DNA of 64,000 bases from Brevibacillus brevis (GTDB lineage: Bacteria; Bacillota; Bacilli; Brevibacillales; Brevibacillaceae), in contig NZ_CP041767.1 in the NCBI RefSeq assembly GCF_022026395.1, forward strand, positions 4,794,501 to 4,858,500, read 5' to 3'. The notes below the pieces were generated by a model. That model was not told where the DNA came from and did no database searches. It worked only from the letters and a program-made list of their open reading frames with translations. The position numbers were made by a program, and so were the translations under genes. Below, in pieces: positions 1 to 8,109 of the stretch; positions within the stretch are counted from its first letter, which is position 1, and each line of letters begins with the position of its first letter.

Positions 1-80
1 CCCCCTTTTAGCTCCCATGCACGAAGGAGCTTGGCTGAAGGGTGCATGTTATGTACCAGGCGTGTCCATTTCTCATCCAT
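1..80 (-). CDS. Phosphotransferase-like protein, N-terminal fragment (continues beyond window)
   Basis: Only the first 26 codons are visible. The ATG at 80 follows an AAAGGGGGTAAAGCA ribosome site, and the frame (beginning MDEKWTRLVHNM and reaching LLRAWELKGG) stays open to base 1. The LRxWELKGG start resembles aminoglycoside-phosphotransferase/kinase-like proteins of Bacillales, but this is recalled similarity on a short stretch, so the function is tentative. It begins 13 bases after the TetR stop on the same strand and is therefore probably cotranscribed with it. Confidence 0.55.
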   Translation of the reverse strand, partial: MDEKWTRLVHNMHPSAKLLRAWELKG

Positions 81-93
81 TGCTTTACCCCCT

Positions 94-750
94 TTATGCT
101 CCACTGTCTGATTGTTTGTACAGCCCTACTTTCATCATTTCCATATACGATTCTAATTCCGCAAAAAAGGATTGGACATGTGCAAAGCCTTTGTCGCTGG
201 CTTCGTAGTTTTCGCGGACATACTTTTGCGTCAATGCCTCTACAGCCGACAGCAAAAAATGTAGCGCCTTCTGTGGATCAAACTGCGCTTTGATCATTGA
301 TGTATCGACATGATCCAAAAACAAGGGAAGATATCGCGCATTGAACTGGGCTTCTCTGTCTTCGATCTCAGCCCGGCATTCCTCGGGATAATCGAAAAAG
401 GTCGCAACTGCCATTTGATAAATAGCTGGTTCCTCGGCGAAGAGCGCCATTTTCGCTTGATGGACGTGAAGAAATCGCGCAAAAAAGTCCTGCGGCTCTG
501 CTTCCATTCGTGCTTGTATAGAGGCAAAAAAACGTTCGATACAAGCATCGACAATCGCTAGAAACAGTCCCTTTTTACTCCCGAAAAAGTGGAACAGCAT
601 CCCCTTTGATACGCCTGCGTTCTGCACGATTTGATTGGTGGAGCCTCGTTCATAGCCTTTCACGGAAAATTCAACAAGGGCCGCATCCAACAGCTTTCGC
701 TTGTTCGGCTCCAAATTTTCGTCCTGCCAAATTCCTTGTATGTCCGTCAC
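94..750 (-). CDS. TetR/AcrR family transcriptional regulator
   Basis: A 218-residue one-component repressor. The N-terminal helix-turn-helix spans about residues 17-63, with the family core GVSKGMLFHFFGSKKGL (recognition helix plus following helix). The rest is an all-helical ligand-binding domain. The start is GTG at 750 behind GGAGAG. It is divergent from the DoxX-like gene at 868, and a TetR-type inverted repeat lies between them at 788-803, so autorepression and control of the DoxX-like gene are likely. The ligand cannot be told from sequence. Confidence 0.9.
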   Translation of the reverse strand: MTDIQGIWQDENLEPNKRKLLDAALVEFSVKGYERGSTNQIVQNAGVSKGMLFHFFGSKKGLFLAIVDACIERFFASIQARMEAEPQDFFARFLHVHQAKMALFAEEPAIYQMAVATFFDYPEECRAEIEDREAQFNARYLPLFLDHVDTSMIKAQFDPQKALHFLLSAVEALTQKYVRENYEASDKGFAHVQSFFAELESYMEMMKVGLYKQSDSGA

Positions 751-787
751 CTTCTCTCCGTTCTTCTTTTTCCTATCATAACGCTTA

Positions 788-803
788 TTGACCAGGTGGT
801 CAA
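788..803. promoter_or_regulatory. TetR-type operator overlapping a promoter
   Basis: TTGACCA-GG-TGGTCAA is a perfect inverted repeat with 7-bp arms. Its left arm doubles as a -35 box (TTGACC, 788-793), followed after 17-18 bases by TTATAC/TATACT (811-817), facing the DoxX-like gene. Repressor bound here would block that promoter directly. It lies 38 bases upstream of the tetR start. Confidence 0.6.
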
Positions 804-867
804 AGCGGAGTTATACTTTCCTCGAAGACTTCATCATCCCTATTCCACCACAAGGAAGTGATGCCTG

Positions 868-1239
868 ATGACACGGACTTTGCCCGTATTCGCCCGTATC
901 ATCCTTGGATTGATTTTGCTTGGAGCAGGTGTGAATGGGTACATGGTCTTGTTTGGATTCGAGCCTATCTTTCCAACCAGTCCTGCTGCCATGAAGCTTT
1001 TGCAAGGGTACCTGCTCGTTTTGGTCAAAACCGTCGAAATCATCTGTGGATTGCTGTTCCTGACTAACCACTTCGTCCCACTGGCCCTTACCGCCACTGC
1101 TCCTCTTGCTGTCAACATCTTGACGTTCCACCTGTTTGTCGATTCCGATATGCTCGCTATGGGACTGATGGTCGCGATATTGGAAGTGTATTTGTTGTGG
1201 AGCTATCGTCGTAGTTTTCGTCAGTTGATGACGATGTAG
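868..1239 (+). CDS. DoxX-like small membrane protein
   Basis: A 123-residue, very hydrophobic protein with four predicted membrane helices (about 7-27, 47-66, 71-90, 94-113) and the ARIILGLILLGAGVNG start typical of DoxX-like proteins. The family is associated with redox or quinone-linked membrane functions, but this member's substrate is unknown. AAGGA at 852-856 precedes the ATG. The promoter overlaps a TetR-type operator, so it is probably the main target of the divergent regulator. Confidence 0.75.
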   Translation: MTRTLPVFARIILGLILLGAGVNGYMVLFGFEPIFPTSPAAMKLLQGYLLVLVKTVEIICGLLFLTNHFVPLALTATAPLAVNILTFHLFVDSDMLAMGLMVAILEVYLLWSYRRSFRQLMTM

Positions 1240-1261
1240 ACAAAAAGACACTATATTCCAT

Positions 1262-1382
1262 CTGTTGTGGTCGGGAGAAGCCCTGCCACATGTTTTCCAG
1301 TCGCCTATATCCTCTCTACGTTCGGGCGGTCTCCTTCCAAACATGTGACAGGACTTTCGAACAGCAGTGGATTCCTTCGTGT
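1262..1382. repeat. Dispersed hairpin repeat, family 2, copy 1
   Basis: Shares CTGTTGTGG at the start, GAAGCCCTG in the middle and ACAGC-TGGATT at the end with a shorter copy at 14343-14407. Here CCTGCCACATGTTT (from about 1282) pairs with AAACATGTGACAGG (ending near 1352) across a ~40-base loop, a 14-bp stem with one mismatch. Copy 2 has the same stem position but a 3-base loop. Confidence 0.45.
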
Positions 1383-1479
1383 GCTTAAAACGTTTTTCAA
1401 GTTAACGCACGGAAGCTTCTAAAAGAAAATTCGGTTGAAAATAAAACATCTTAGAACCACTTTCAACGATTTAACGAAT

Positions 1480-1692
1480 AGCTACGCCGGAAGAAGCAAA
1501 TTTCCAGTCCAAGCGCCTCTGGAGCCCGCCCCAGCGTAGGAAAAAATGGCGGGTAATTTCAGCTTTTATTACATACAAAAACGCCTGCGCGTTTTCAGGT
1601 TTGAAGCGCGTTCCGAAGCGGACAGTGATACCCCTTGCAGAGCATAGGCCGAAGCGTAGACTGGAAATTCGCTTCTTCCTCCCACTACAGCT
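1480..1692. repeat. Dispersed structured repeat, family 1, copy A
   Basis: A 213-base element beginning and ending with AGCT, with a long imperfect terminal inverted repeat: GAAGAAGCAAATTTCCAGTC near the left end matches the reverse complement of GACTGGAAATTCGCTTCTTC at the right end. A second copy sits at 16182-16405. Shared internal blocks are CAAGCGCCTCTGGAGCCCGC, AATTTCAGCTT and TAGGCCGAAGCGTAGACTGG. It contains no open frame of its own and lies beyond a transcription terminator, as copy B does. Confidence 0.75.
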
Positions 1693-1708
1693 ACTTCATA
1701 AAAACGAA

Positions 1709-1740
1709 AAAAGCCGGTACCAAGAGGTGTACCGGCTTTA
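1709..1740 (-). terminator. Rho-independent terminator of the VOC gene
   Basis: Stem AAAGCCGGTAC/GTACCGGCTTT (1710-1739), loop of 8 bases. On the minus strand it runs into TTTTTTCG. It lies 7 bases beyond the VOC stop codon. Confidence 0.85.
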
Positions 1741-1746
1741 CAAATA

Positions 1747-2127
1747 TCATCTTTTCGGTAAATGAATCTGCCATGATATTCCGTAACGATCTTGAACCCA
1801 TCCGAACTTTTCACTGAACGGATATTGTCCAAGCGGCATGAGTACTTGTCCATCCGAGGAAAGCTGTCCAAAAACCCTGTCAACCTCTTCCTCTGTATCG
1901 CAGTCCACAAACAACGAAATCGCCGGAGTAAAGGCATGATAGTCACCGTTCGTATTGTCGATACACATGAAGGTTTGGTCTTTTAAGGTGAAGGTGGCGT
2001 GCAGGACTTGTCCATTCTCGTGATGCATGATCTGCTTGATTTCGGAGCGATCAAAAATAGAAGTGTAAAACTTCATCGCTTCTTCCGCCTGTCCGTGGAA
2101 CATGAAAAACGTAGTGATAGCTTGCAC
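1747..2127 (-). CDS. VOC superfamily protein (PhnB / 3-demethylubiquinone methyltransferase-like fold)
   Basis: About 126 residues forming the two beta-alpha-beta-beta-beta modules of the vicinal-oxygen-chelate fold. Visible family features are the N-terminal FMFHGQAEEAMKFYTSIF and the C-terminal FGWVQDRYGISWQI. Proteins of this type are often annotated 3-demethylubiquinone-9 3-methyltransferase, but most have no proven activity. GTG at 2127 is preferred because AAGGAG lies 9 bases upstream; an upstream TTG at 2133 would sit only 3 bases from it. Monocistronic with its own terminator. Confidence 0.82.
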   Translation of the reverse strand: MQAITTFFMFHGQAEEAMKFYTSIFDRSEIKQIMHHENGQVLHATFTLKDQTFMCIDNTNGDYHAFTPAISLFVDCDTEEEVDRVFGQLSSDGQVLMPLGQYPFSEKFGWVQDRYGISWQIHLPKR

Positions 2128-2230
2128 TGACAATCACTCCTTTTCGTGATGCTATACATCTCCATTCTTCCCGTTCCTCAAATATGCATAACCACTAGTT
2201 TCACACGCAGAGAAATGATGCGGCGACTCG

Positions 2231-3295
2231 CTATTGAGGCTTAGACTCGGTTACCTCCCCTTTTTCGGATATACTCGCCCCATAGGAAATGCGGTTGAGC
2301 TTGTCGATGATCCGCTGTTTGTTTTTCTCGTCCATCGGAGCAGGCTGACCATTCGTGAGCTTCACCGGGATCACGCGGCTCTTGCTCCCGTCTTTTGTAA
2401 ACGTCAGTTGGACCATCATGGCTTCCCGACCTTTCGGATTGCGCGAGGTGGTAAACACAAAATTCCCTACGCTGTAGTAGATCGGCGCCTTTTTATAAAA
2501 CTCAACGCCCATAATCGAATGGCTGTGCGACCCGACAATGGCATCCACACCGCTGTCGATCAGCTTTTTCGCCATCTCACGCGCATATGGTTCTGGGTAA
2601 TCCTTATATTCCCGATTCCAGTGCATGACCGCAATTGTAATATCTGACTCCGCCACTGCCTTTTTTACATGGGACAGCATCGGCTCATACGAGTAGGCAT
2701 GTGCCAGACCTGGCTTGTTTTTTCGCGCATACCAACGCTCATTTGGAAGGACTCGGCTGATCCCGATGACTGCCACGCGTTTTCCCTTGATTGTTTGGAT
2801 ATAGGGAGTGTATGCTTCTTCCTCGTTCTTCCCTGCCCCCACGTAACCGATCTTTGCCTTTTTCAGATGCTCCATTGTGTCAAAGAGCGCGTCCATTCCA
2901 TAATCCAGCGAATGATTATTTGCCAGGTTGACCACGTCGAAGCCAGCGTTCACGAGCCCCTTCAACGACTCTGGCTTCGCACGATAAGTATATTCCTTTT
3001 TCTCTGGACGTCCACGCGTACTGACTGGTGTCTCCAGATTGCCAATTGTCAGGTCTGCCTGCTTGAGAAAATCCGCTGTTTTTTGAAACGGATAATCTAC
3101 GCCGTGACGACCGATCTGATTCCCGACACTCTTATCCAAAATCATATCCCCGACAAACGCTACCTGAATGGAATCCTGGTCCTGCACATCCCCTGCGCCG
3201 TTCGCCTGGACGACGCCAGATTCTGTTCCCATCGCAACACAGAGCATCACTGCAGTTAGCACGATTACAGCGTGTTTCCATCGTCCAATCTTCAT
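2231..3295 (-). CDS. CapA-family secreted metallophosphatase-like protein
   Basis: About 354 residues: a signal peptide (MKIGRWKH, then a hydrophobic stretch ending near VVQA) followed by a poly-gamma-glutamate capsule synthesis CapA domain. Diagnostic motifs are FVGDMILDKSV, GNLETPVS, NLANNHSLDYG and the late GSHSHSIMGVEFY, all part of the metal site of the calcineurin-like fold. The family anchors or modifies extracellular polymers; no capBC genes are nearby, so a stand-alone cell-surface role is likelier. The start is uncertain: ATG 3295 gives a clean signal peptide but has a crowded GAGGG site, and GTG 3310 is an alternative. Confidence 0.82.
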   Translation of the reverse strand: MKIGRWKHAVIVLTAVMLCVAMGTESGVVQANGAGDVQDQDSIQVAFVGDMILDKSVGNQIGRHGVDYPFQKTADFLKQADLTIGNLETPVSTRGRPEKKEYTYRAKPESLKGLVNAGFDVVNLANNHSLDYGMDALFDTMEHLKKAKIGYVGAGKNEEEAYTPYIQTIKGKRVAVIGISRVLPNERWYARKNKPGLAHAYSYEPMLSHVKKAVAESDITIAVMHWNREYKDYPEPYAREMAKKLIDSGVDAIVGSHSHSIMGVEFYKKAPIYYSVGNFVFTTSRNPKGREAMMVQLTFTKDGSKSRVIPVKLTNGQPAPMDEKNKQRIIDKLNRISYGASISEKGEVTESKPQ

Positions 3296-3533
3296 CCCTC
3301 TTTCGCCCACTTTTCTTTTTTGCTTCCATTCTAGAAGCCGCGGGATGTGAAGCCTGTTGAAGCATGTCTGGCTTCTGTGGAAAATTCTCGCCGAAAAGTG
3401 ACGGGCACGCAAAAGATGACGGTTTGGGGCCTGCTCCTCGAGTCAAAATATTCCTTCTTTTTCCAAATGTCGATTATTGCCGATAACAAGTATAATGGTT
3501 ACATTAGATTCTAATACATAGGACGGTACAAAT

Positions 3534-6125
3534 ATGCTCCATCATTCCATTATGCTGAAAACCAAAACAGCAATGCCCGCCGTTCGGCCGAATAGCGTTC
3601 ATAGGAGCCGACTGCTGCAAAAAATGGACGCTGGTCTACAATGCAGACTAACCACACTATACGCCCCAGCCGGTTACGGAAAGACGACCCTGCTCAGTCA
3701 ATGGGCTCATCAGTACGGCGGTTCCACCGTATGGCTCTCACTCGATGAGATGGATAATGACCTGATTCGCTTTTGGAGATACATCGTATTTACGCTGTCT
3801 GAATCTGGCTTCGCTGAACTCTCCGAGCGAATGGAACCAGCCATGAAGGCAACCAGTCATACCTCGATCTTTACCTTCATCGATTGTCTGCTCAATGAAA
3901 TCGCTGCTACGACACAGCCCCTTGCTATCATTCTCGATGACTATCATGTGATCTCGGATGAGACGATTCACAACAGTCTTGCTTATTTTTTGGAATATGT
4001 CCCGAGCCACGTCCATCTGTACATCGCCAGTCGCAACACGCTGCCTTTTCCTACAGCCAAATGGACCGTACGCCATGAAGTATGTCACATTGAGGCGGGA
4101 CAGTTCCTTTTCAGCCATCAAGAGACGGACAGCTTTTACCGGCAGGTTCACGATTTACCACTGACCGAAACACAAATAGAACAGCTGGTGAAAAGTACGG
4201 AGGGCTGGGTCGCCGGTTTGCAGCTCGCAGCCATTTCACTCGTGAATACGGAGAATCACGATCAATTTTTTGCCGGATTTACTGGGTCTCATCGGAATAT
4301 TTCGGAGTATTTGTTTCATGAAGTGATCATGCGCCTTCCGGAAGAGGAGCGCAGCTTCTTGCTCAAAACCTCTGTGCTGGCGAGAATGGACGCTCACGTG
4401 TGCCACGCTCTGACCAGCCTGCCCCAGTGCCAACAAATGCTGACCCGCTTGCACCGTCAAAACATTTTTTTAATTCCGCTGGATGATTACGGGACATGGT
4501 ATCGGTATCATCACTTGTTTGCCGATTTTTTGCGCAGTCAATTGGAGCAAACAGCTCCCGGAGAAGCACGTGAGTTGCACCGGCGAGCCAGTGAGAGCTA
4601 TGCGGATCGTGGAATGATGGACGAAGCGATCGATCATGCGATTGCCGCTGCCGATTACATGCTGGCTGTAAGCTACCTTGCCCAACATATTCCGGTATTG
4701 CTCCAACGAGGCGAATTTTCCAGCTTTCTTAGAACGCTGGACAGCATCCCTGATCACACGAACCATTTCTCACCACTTTTTCGCCTGATTTATGTGTTCC
4801 TCTTGGTTGCTTGCGGTTATACGGATCGGGCAGAGCTTGCCCTCACCCAATTGGAGAAAAGCGCTGCGAACTTGGAAGACTCGACGGAGCATCAACAGTT
4901 TTTGAGCGGGCTGTTTTTTGTGCGAGCGAATCTAGTGTTTGCAACCGGAGATTTTGAGAGCTGGATTGCCAGTTCATCGCAGTTAAGCGTGCTGCCAGAG
5001 AGCCCGTTGTTTTACCATTTTAATTACAACACGACTGAGCCCTTTATTCGGCGTACGCGATTCGGCTTAAAAGGGATGCTGTCCGATCAGACAGAGGCTG
5101 TTGGCAAGCAGTTCTCCGACATACTCGAAGCACATGGCTGGAAGGATTCCTTGATCAATCTGTATGTCGTTCAAGCATTGGCGGAGGGGCTGTATGAGGA
5201 AAACAGGCTGGAAGAAAGCCTCGATCATCTTCAACGCGTTCGTTTGGTCGCACTGCAAAAGCAAATACCTGGCCTGCTCGTCCCCTATGCGCTGACATAC
5301 TCCAAGCACAAGCTAGTGGAGGGGAATTTTGTTGCGGCTCGAAAAATCATTTCAGAGACACGGGAGACAGTTGCAAGCTGGGGTGCTTCGTATTGGATAA
5401 ACCCATTACAAGCCTTTCTCGCACACATCGCGATTCAAGAAGGGGACATCGCTTTGGCGAAAATGGAATTGTCCAAGCTTCCTCCTTCCATTTTGAATCA
5501 GCCTAGCATTCAGAGAGAATTAGAGGTTTTGACCTATGTCCGTCTGCTGCTCGCCCAGCAGCAGGAACAGGAAGCCTTGCGTATTTTAGCGATCCTAAAG
5601 CCATCCAGTATTCGCGAGGAGCTATTGATCAGTCAGGTAGACATCGCCATTCTGCAAGCGCTCGCCCACCAGCAATGTGGCAACAAAAAAGAAGCGCTGG
5701 CTTTCCTCCACGAGGCACTCTTGATTGGCGGAAACAACTGCTACGTCCGAAGCTTTCTGGACGAAGGTACCGCGATGTCTCACCTCCTGCACGATTACCA
5801 GCTTCGCTTGAAAAAACGATCCCAACAGCCAGGTCCGTCCGTATCGGCTGCGTATGTCAATCAACTGCTATCCCTTTTCCCTAAGAAAATGGAGAAAAGA
5901 AAGGCTCCTTTGATCGAGCCGCTAACCGGAAAAGAAATCATCATCCTTTCCATGCTGGCCAAAGGAGCATCCAACAAGAAGATTGCCGATGAGCTAGGGA
6001 ATACGCTTGGGACGGTCAAGGTGTATTTGCATCGGATATATGGCAAGCTAGGTGTCACCAATCGCACGCAAGCTCTTCTGAAAGCCCAGGAAATTTCGCT
6101 GCTAGAAAATAGCTCTGTTGATTAA
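3534..6125 (+). CDS. MalT/LuxR-type ATP-dependent transcriptional regulator
   Basis: An 863-residue STAND-type regulator. Residues 44-51 form a Walker A motif (APAGYGKT) and AIILDDYHVI a Walker B. A helical arm and TPR-like repeat region follow (about 330-770), then a LuxR-type HTH at about 795-850 (LTGKEIIILSMLAKGASNKKIA...VKVYLHRIYGKLGV). Such proteins bind an inducer and ATP, oligomerise and activate promoters. AGGACGG precedes ATG 3534. No obvious target is adjacent. Its stop overlaps the convergent NmrA-like gene: both use the shared TTAA at 6122-6125. Confidence 0.9.
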   Translation: MLHHSIMLKTKTAMPAVRPNSVHRSRLLQKMDAGLQCRLTTLYAPAGYGKTTLLSQWAHQYGGSTVWLSLDEMDNDLIRFWRYIVFTLSESGFAELSERMEPAMKATSHTSIFTFIDCLLNEIAATTQPLAIILDDYHVISDETIHNSLAYFLEYVPSHVHLYIASRNTLPFPTAKWTVRHEVCHIEAGQFLFSHQETDSFYRQVHDLPLTETQIEQLVKSTEGWVAGLQLAAISLVNTENHDQFFAGFTGSHRNISEYLFHEVIMRLPEEERSFLLKTSVLARMDAHVCHALTSLPQCQQMLTRLHRQNIFLIPLDDYGTWYRYHHLFADFLRSQLEQTAPGEARELHRRASESYADRGMMDEAIDHAIAAADYMLAVSYLAQHIPVLLQRGEFSSFLRTLDSIPDHTNHFSPLFRLIYVFLLVACGYTDRAELALTQLEKSAANLEDSTEHQQFLSGLFFVRANLVFATGDFESWIASSSQLSVLPESPLFYHFNYNTTEPFIRRTRFGLKGMLSDQTEAVGKQFSDILEAHGWKDSLINLYVVQALAEGLYEENRLEESLDHLQRVRLVALQKQIPGLLVPYALTYSKHKLVEGNFVAARKIISETRETVASWGASYWINPLQAFLAHIAIQEGDIALAKMELSKLPPSILNQPSIQRELEVLTYVRLLLAQQQEQEALRILAILKPSSIREELLISQVDIAILQALAHQQCGNKKEALAFLHEALLIGGNNCYVRSFLDEGTAMSHLLHDYQLRLKKRSQQPGPSVSAAYVNQLLSLFPKKMEKRKAPLIEPLTGKEIIILSMLAKGASNKKIADELGNTLGTVKVYLHRIYGKLGVTNRTQALLKAQEISLLENSSVD

Positions 6126-6976
6126 CGAAACTTTTCGATATGTTCATGGAGAAAAGCGTCCAGCTTGCGAGGTTCTCTGCCGAGGACACGCCATACGTCA
6201 TCTGTCGGCTTTTCCGGGATCGCTACTGACATAGCTTGAATTTCAACGACATGACTGGCGAGCCACTCCGGCATGTTTCCGTACTCCATCAGATCACGCC
6301 GGAGTGCTTCGCTATCCTTGTTGATGTACATAATCGGGCGGTCGAGCAGCTCGGACAGCTTGCTCGCCATTTGCGGGTAGCTAAAAACTTCAGAACCTGT
6401 CAGTGTGTAGACACGACCTGCCTTTTCAGGATGGGTCAATGCCTTTGCAGCAACATCGGCGATATCCCGGCAATCGATAAAATTGCAGGCAGTTTCGCCC
6501 ATCGTGCCGAAGAAAACATGTTGCGACTGGATCGTCGGTGCGAAACGGAGTAGATTCTGCATAAAGGCGTACGGTCGCAATACAGTACTTTTTATACCCG
6601 ATTCTGATAAAACTCTCTCGATTTCCTGGTGCCATCCCGCTACGGCGACTGGCGCCTTTTCGTCGTAGGCTGGACTGGATATTTTCACAACGTGTTGGAT
6701 TCCAGCCTCAACTGCTATGCGAATGATCGCTGTTTCCAGCTCGACCTGATTGGGACTGTTCGAAAGGGAAAGGAAGAGCTGATTCGCACCTGCAAACGCC
6801 CGGCGCAACGATTCAGGGTCAGAAGCTTCCGCTGCTGCGACTTCCACCGTATCTCCCATTCGCATCTGAAGTTTTTCTGGCGTTCTGCTCAATGCCCGAG
6901 TTGGGACACCGATCTCTATCAATCGTTTCAAAAGTGCACTCCCTATGGTTCCTGTCGCTCCCATGACTACGATCAT
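6122..6976 (-). CDS. NmrA-like NAD(P)-binding oxidoreductase
   Basis: A 284-residue atypical SDR beginning with MIVVMGATGTIGSALLKRL, the glycine-rich NAD(P) site of the NmrA/QorB/AzoB group. It has the group's ISSPAYDEKAPVAVAGWH and LRPYAFMQNLL segments and lacks a classical YxxxK site. Members act as quinone or azo reductases or as redox sensors. The GGAGGAGAT ribosome site is strong. It follows the small membrane protein gene by 19 bases and probably shares its MarR-operator promoter at 7462-7481. Confidence 0.85.
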   Translation of the reverse strand: MIVVMGATGTIGSALLKRLIEIGVPTRALSRTPEKLQMRMGDTVEVAAAEASDPESLRRAFAGANQLFLSLSNSPNQVELETAIIRIAVEAGIQHVVKISSPAYDEKAPVAVAGWHQEIERVLSESGIKSTVLRPYAFMQNLLRFAPTIQSQHVFFGTMGETACNFIDCRDIADVAAKALTHPEKAGRVYTLTGSEVFSYPQMASKLSELLDRPIMYINKDSEALRRDLMEYGNMPEWLASHVVEIQAMSVAIPEKPTDDVWRVLGREPRKLDAFLHEHIEKFR

Positions 6977-6995
6977 ATTCTATCTCCTCCGTCAT

Positions 6996-7430
6996 TCATT
7001 CCATCTTATGATTGCTACTACGCCACCGCCATGTGATTAACGTACTTGCGATTATCGCTGATAGCGGGAAGTCGATCCAGACACGACCTAGCCAAGCCAA
7101 CGCTTCACCGGGAGCAAAGATGACGAGTAACTCCGTTGTTAGCCATGCTGCCAGTAGACCGATCACTGCCATTGTCATCCCCATAACCGCTACCAGCGCA
7201 AAATGAGGCGTGCGGGTGACCCAGCTCTTATGTACACCACGGCTCTGTAACCATCGTCCAAGGAGCGCGGCAATGAATGCGGATGTTCCGCCAATCGTGG
7301 TGAATGCACCTATTTGCAACCCATTGTCAGCGGTAATCCATCCTCCAATACTCGCCATGATCGCAGGAGACAAATAAGCCATGATTACCTCTCTCCATAA
7401 AACAAACCCCGATTTTGCAGGATTACGCAT
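6996..7430 (-). CDS. Small four-helix membrane protein, function unknown
   Basis: About 144 residues with four predicted membrane helices (the last near WIDFPLSAIIASTLITW). I do not recognise a family with confidence. ATG 7430 is chosen because AAAGGAGG sits 7-8 bases upstream; the longer GTG frame begins inside that ribosome site. An internal ATG at 7382 also has a good site (GGAGAGAGG). It is the first gene of an apparent operon with the NmrA-like reductase and lies directly downstream of a MarR-type operator. Confidence 0.75.
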   Translation of the reverse strand: MRNPAKSGFVLWREVIMAYLSPAIMASIGGWITADNGLQIGAFTTIGGTSAFIAALLGRWLQSRGVHKSWVTRTPHFALVAVMGMTMAVIGLLAAWLTTELLVIFAPGEALAWLGRVWIDFPLSAIIASTLITWRWRSSNHKME

Positions 7431-7461
7431 GTTTTTCACCTCCTTTCCCCTGTTTCAAAAA

Positions 7462-7481
7462 ATAATTAGGAACCTAACTAT
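7462..7481. promoter_or_regulatory. MarR-type operator, copy 2
   Basis: ATAATTAGGAACCTAACTAT contains TTAGG-NN-CCTAA and matches the site over the marR start (8069-8088) at 16 of 20 positions. It lies 32 bases upstream of the membrane-protein start, suggesting that MarR controls the membrane protein/NmrA operon as well as itself. Confidence 0.55.
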
Positions 7482-7490
7482 ATAAGGATG

Positions 7491-7518
7491 AAAATGGGCT
7501 AGTTGCCTAGCCCGTTTT
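7491..7518 (-). terminator. Terminator of marR
   Basis: GGGCTAG-TTGC-CTAGCCC (7496-7513) flanked by AAAA on the left and GTTTT on the right, 16 bases after the marR stop. Usable on both strands. Confidence 0.75.
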
Positions 7519-7533
7519 ACTGCCTGCTGCTTG

Positions 7534-8070
7534 CTATTCTTCTGTCAGTGCCAAGATGCCTTGTGTCACGCGGCCCAGCAGGTCGAGAAACACACTGCGC
7601 TCCTCGGTATTGAGCAATCCGACCATCGCTTCCAACCTCGCAAAGTGCTCAGGCGCCATTTCACGCAGCTTGCTAGCTCCGAGCTCCGTTAAAATGACTG
7701 ATTTTTGCCTGCCATCTTTTGCGCTCGCTCGTCGTGAGACTAGGCCATCGCGCTCGAGGATGTCGATCAGACCGGTAACAGTAGCGCGTGTTACCCCCAG
7801 GTGCTCTGCCAATTGTGACGGCAGTACTTCCCCTCCGTTATCTTCAAGGTCTGCCAATAACCGATATCGTCCCGTTGATAAGCCGAATCTGGCAAAATGC
7901 ATTTCGGCCGCATGCCCAAGCTTGGCTCCTGCCTCCATCAGCCTGGCGGCGACGAGTACAGCTTGTGCATCAACATCGAGACCATACCGATCAATCTGGC
8001 GCTGCGATTGAATTAGCGATGGGATCGCGTCTTCTTGTTTTCTTCCGTTTAAATGGTTTGTCATGGACAT
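7534..8070 (-). CDS. MarR family transcriptional regulator
   Basis: A 178-residue winged-helix protein. The DNA-binding core is at about residues 85-135, with LPSQLAEHLGVTRATVTGLIDILERDGLVSRRASAKDGRQKSV split by the wing at DGRQ. The family usually senses phenolic or oxidative signals. An operator-like palindrome covers the start (8069-8088), and a TTGACA (8094-8099) is placed so that transcription could begin almost at the start codon. The likely regulon is itself plus the membrane protein/NmrA operon. Confidence 0.9.
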   Translation of the reverse strand: MSMTNHLNGRKQEDAIPSLIQSQRQIDRYGLDVDAQAVLVAARLMEAGAKLGHAAEMHFARFGLSTGRYRLLADLEDNGGEVLPSQLAEHLGVTRATVTGLIDILERDGLVSRRASAKDGRQKSVILTELGASKLREMAPEHFARLEAMVGLLNTEERSVFLDLLGRVTQGILALTEE

Positions 8071-8088
8071 AGTATGGCACCTAACTAT
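8069..8088. promoter_or_regulatory. MarR-type operator, copy 1
   Basis: ATAGTATGGCACCTAACTAT has ATAGT/ACTAT outer arms and lies between a minus-strand TTGACA (8099-8094) and the marR start at 8070. Bound repressor would cover the -10 region. The related site is 7462-7481. Confidence 0.55.
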
Positions 8089-8109
8089 TTTCCTGTCAAC
8101 ACGTCTTCT

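Larger units (their letters stand above)
1240..1746. other. Long intergenic region with two structured repeats
   Basis: About 500 bases between the DoxX-like gene and the convergent VOC gene without a convincing coding frame. It holds one copy of each dispersed repeat family (1262-1382 and 1480-1692) and the VOC terminator (1709-1740). Between them a GTTGAAA/TTTCAAC inverted pair (about 1433-1468) could form a weak hairpin. Open frames here have no ribosome site and are not called. Confidence 0.6.

Noticed and set aside
811..1344. 177-codon minus-strand frame over the DoxX-like gene
   Set aside because: His/Gln/Asp-rich antisense composition, no ribosome site; the plus strand has clear membrane helices and a regulated promoter.
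1480..1692. Family-1 repeat as an insertion sequence
   Set aside because: Terminal inverted arms are present but there is no transposase frame, and no clear target duplication at either copy.
2669..3259. 196-codon plus-strand frame inside the CapA-like gene
   Set aside because: Antisense shadow; the minus strand carries all family motifs.
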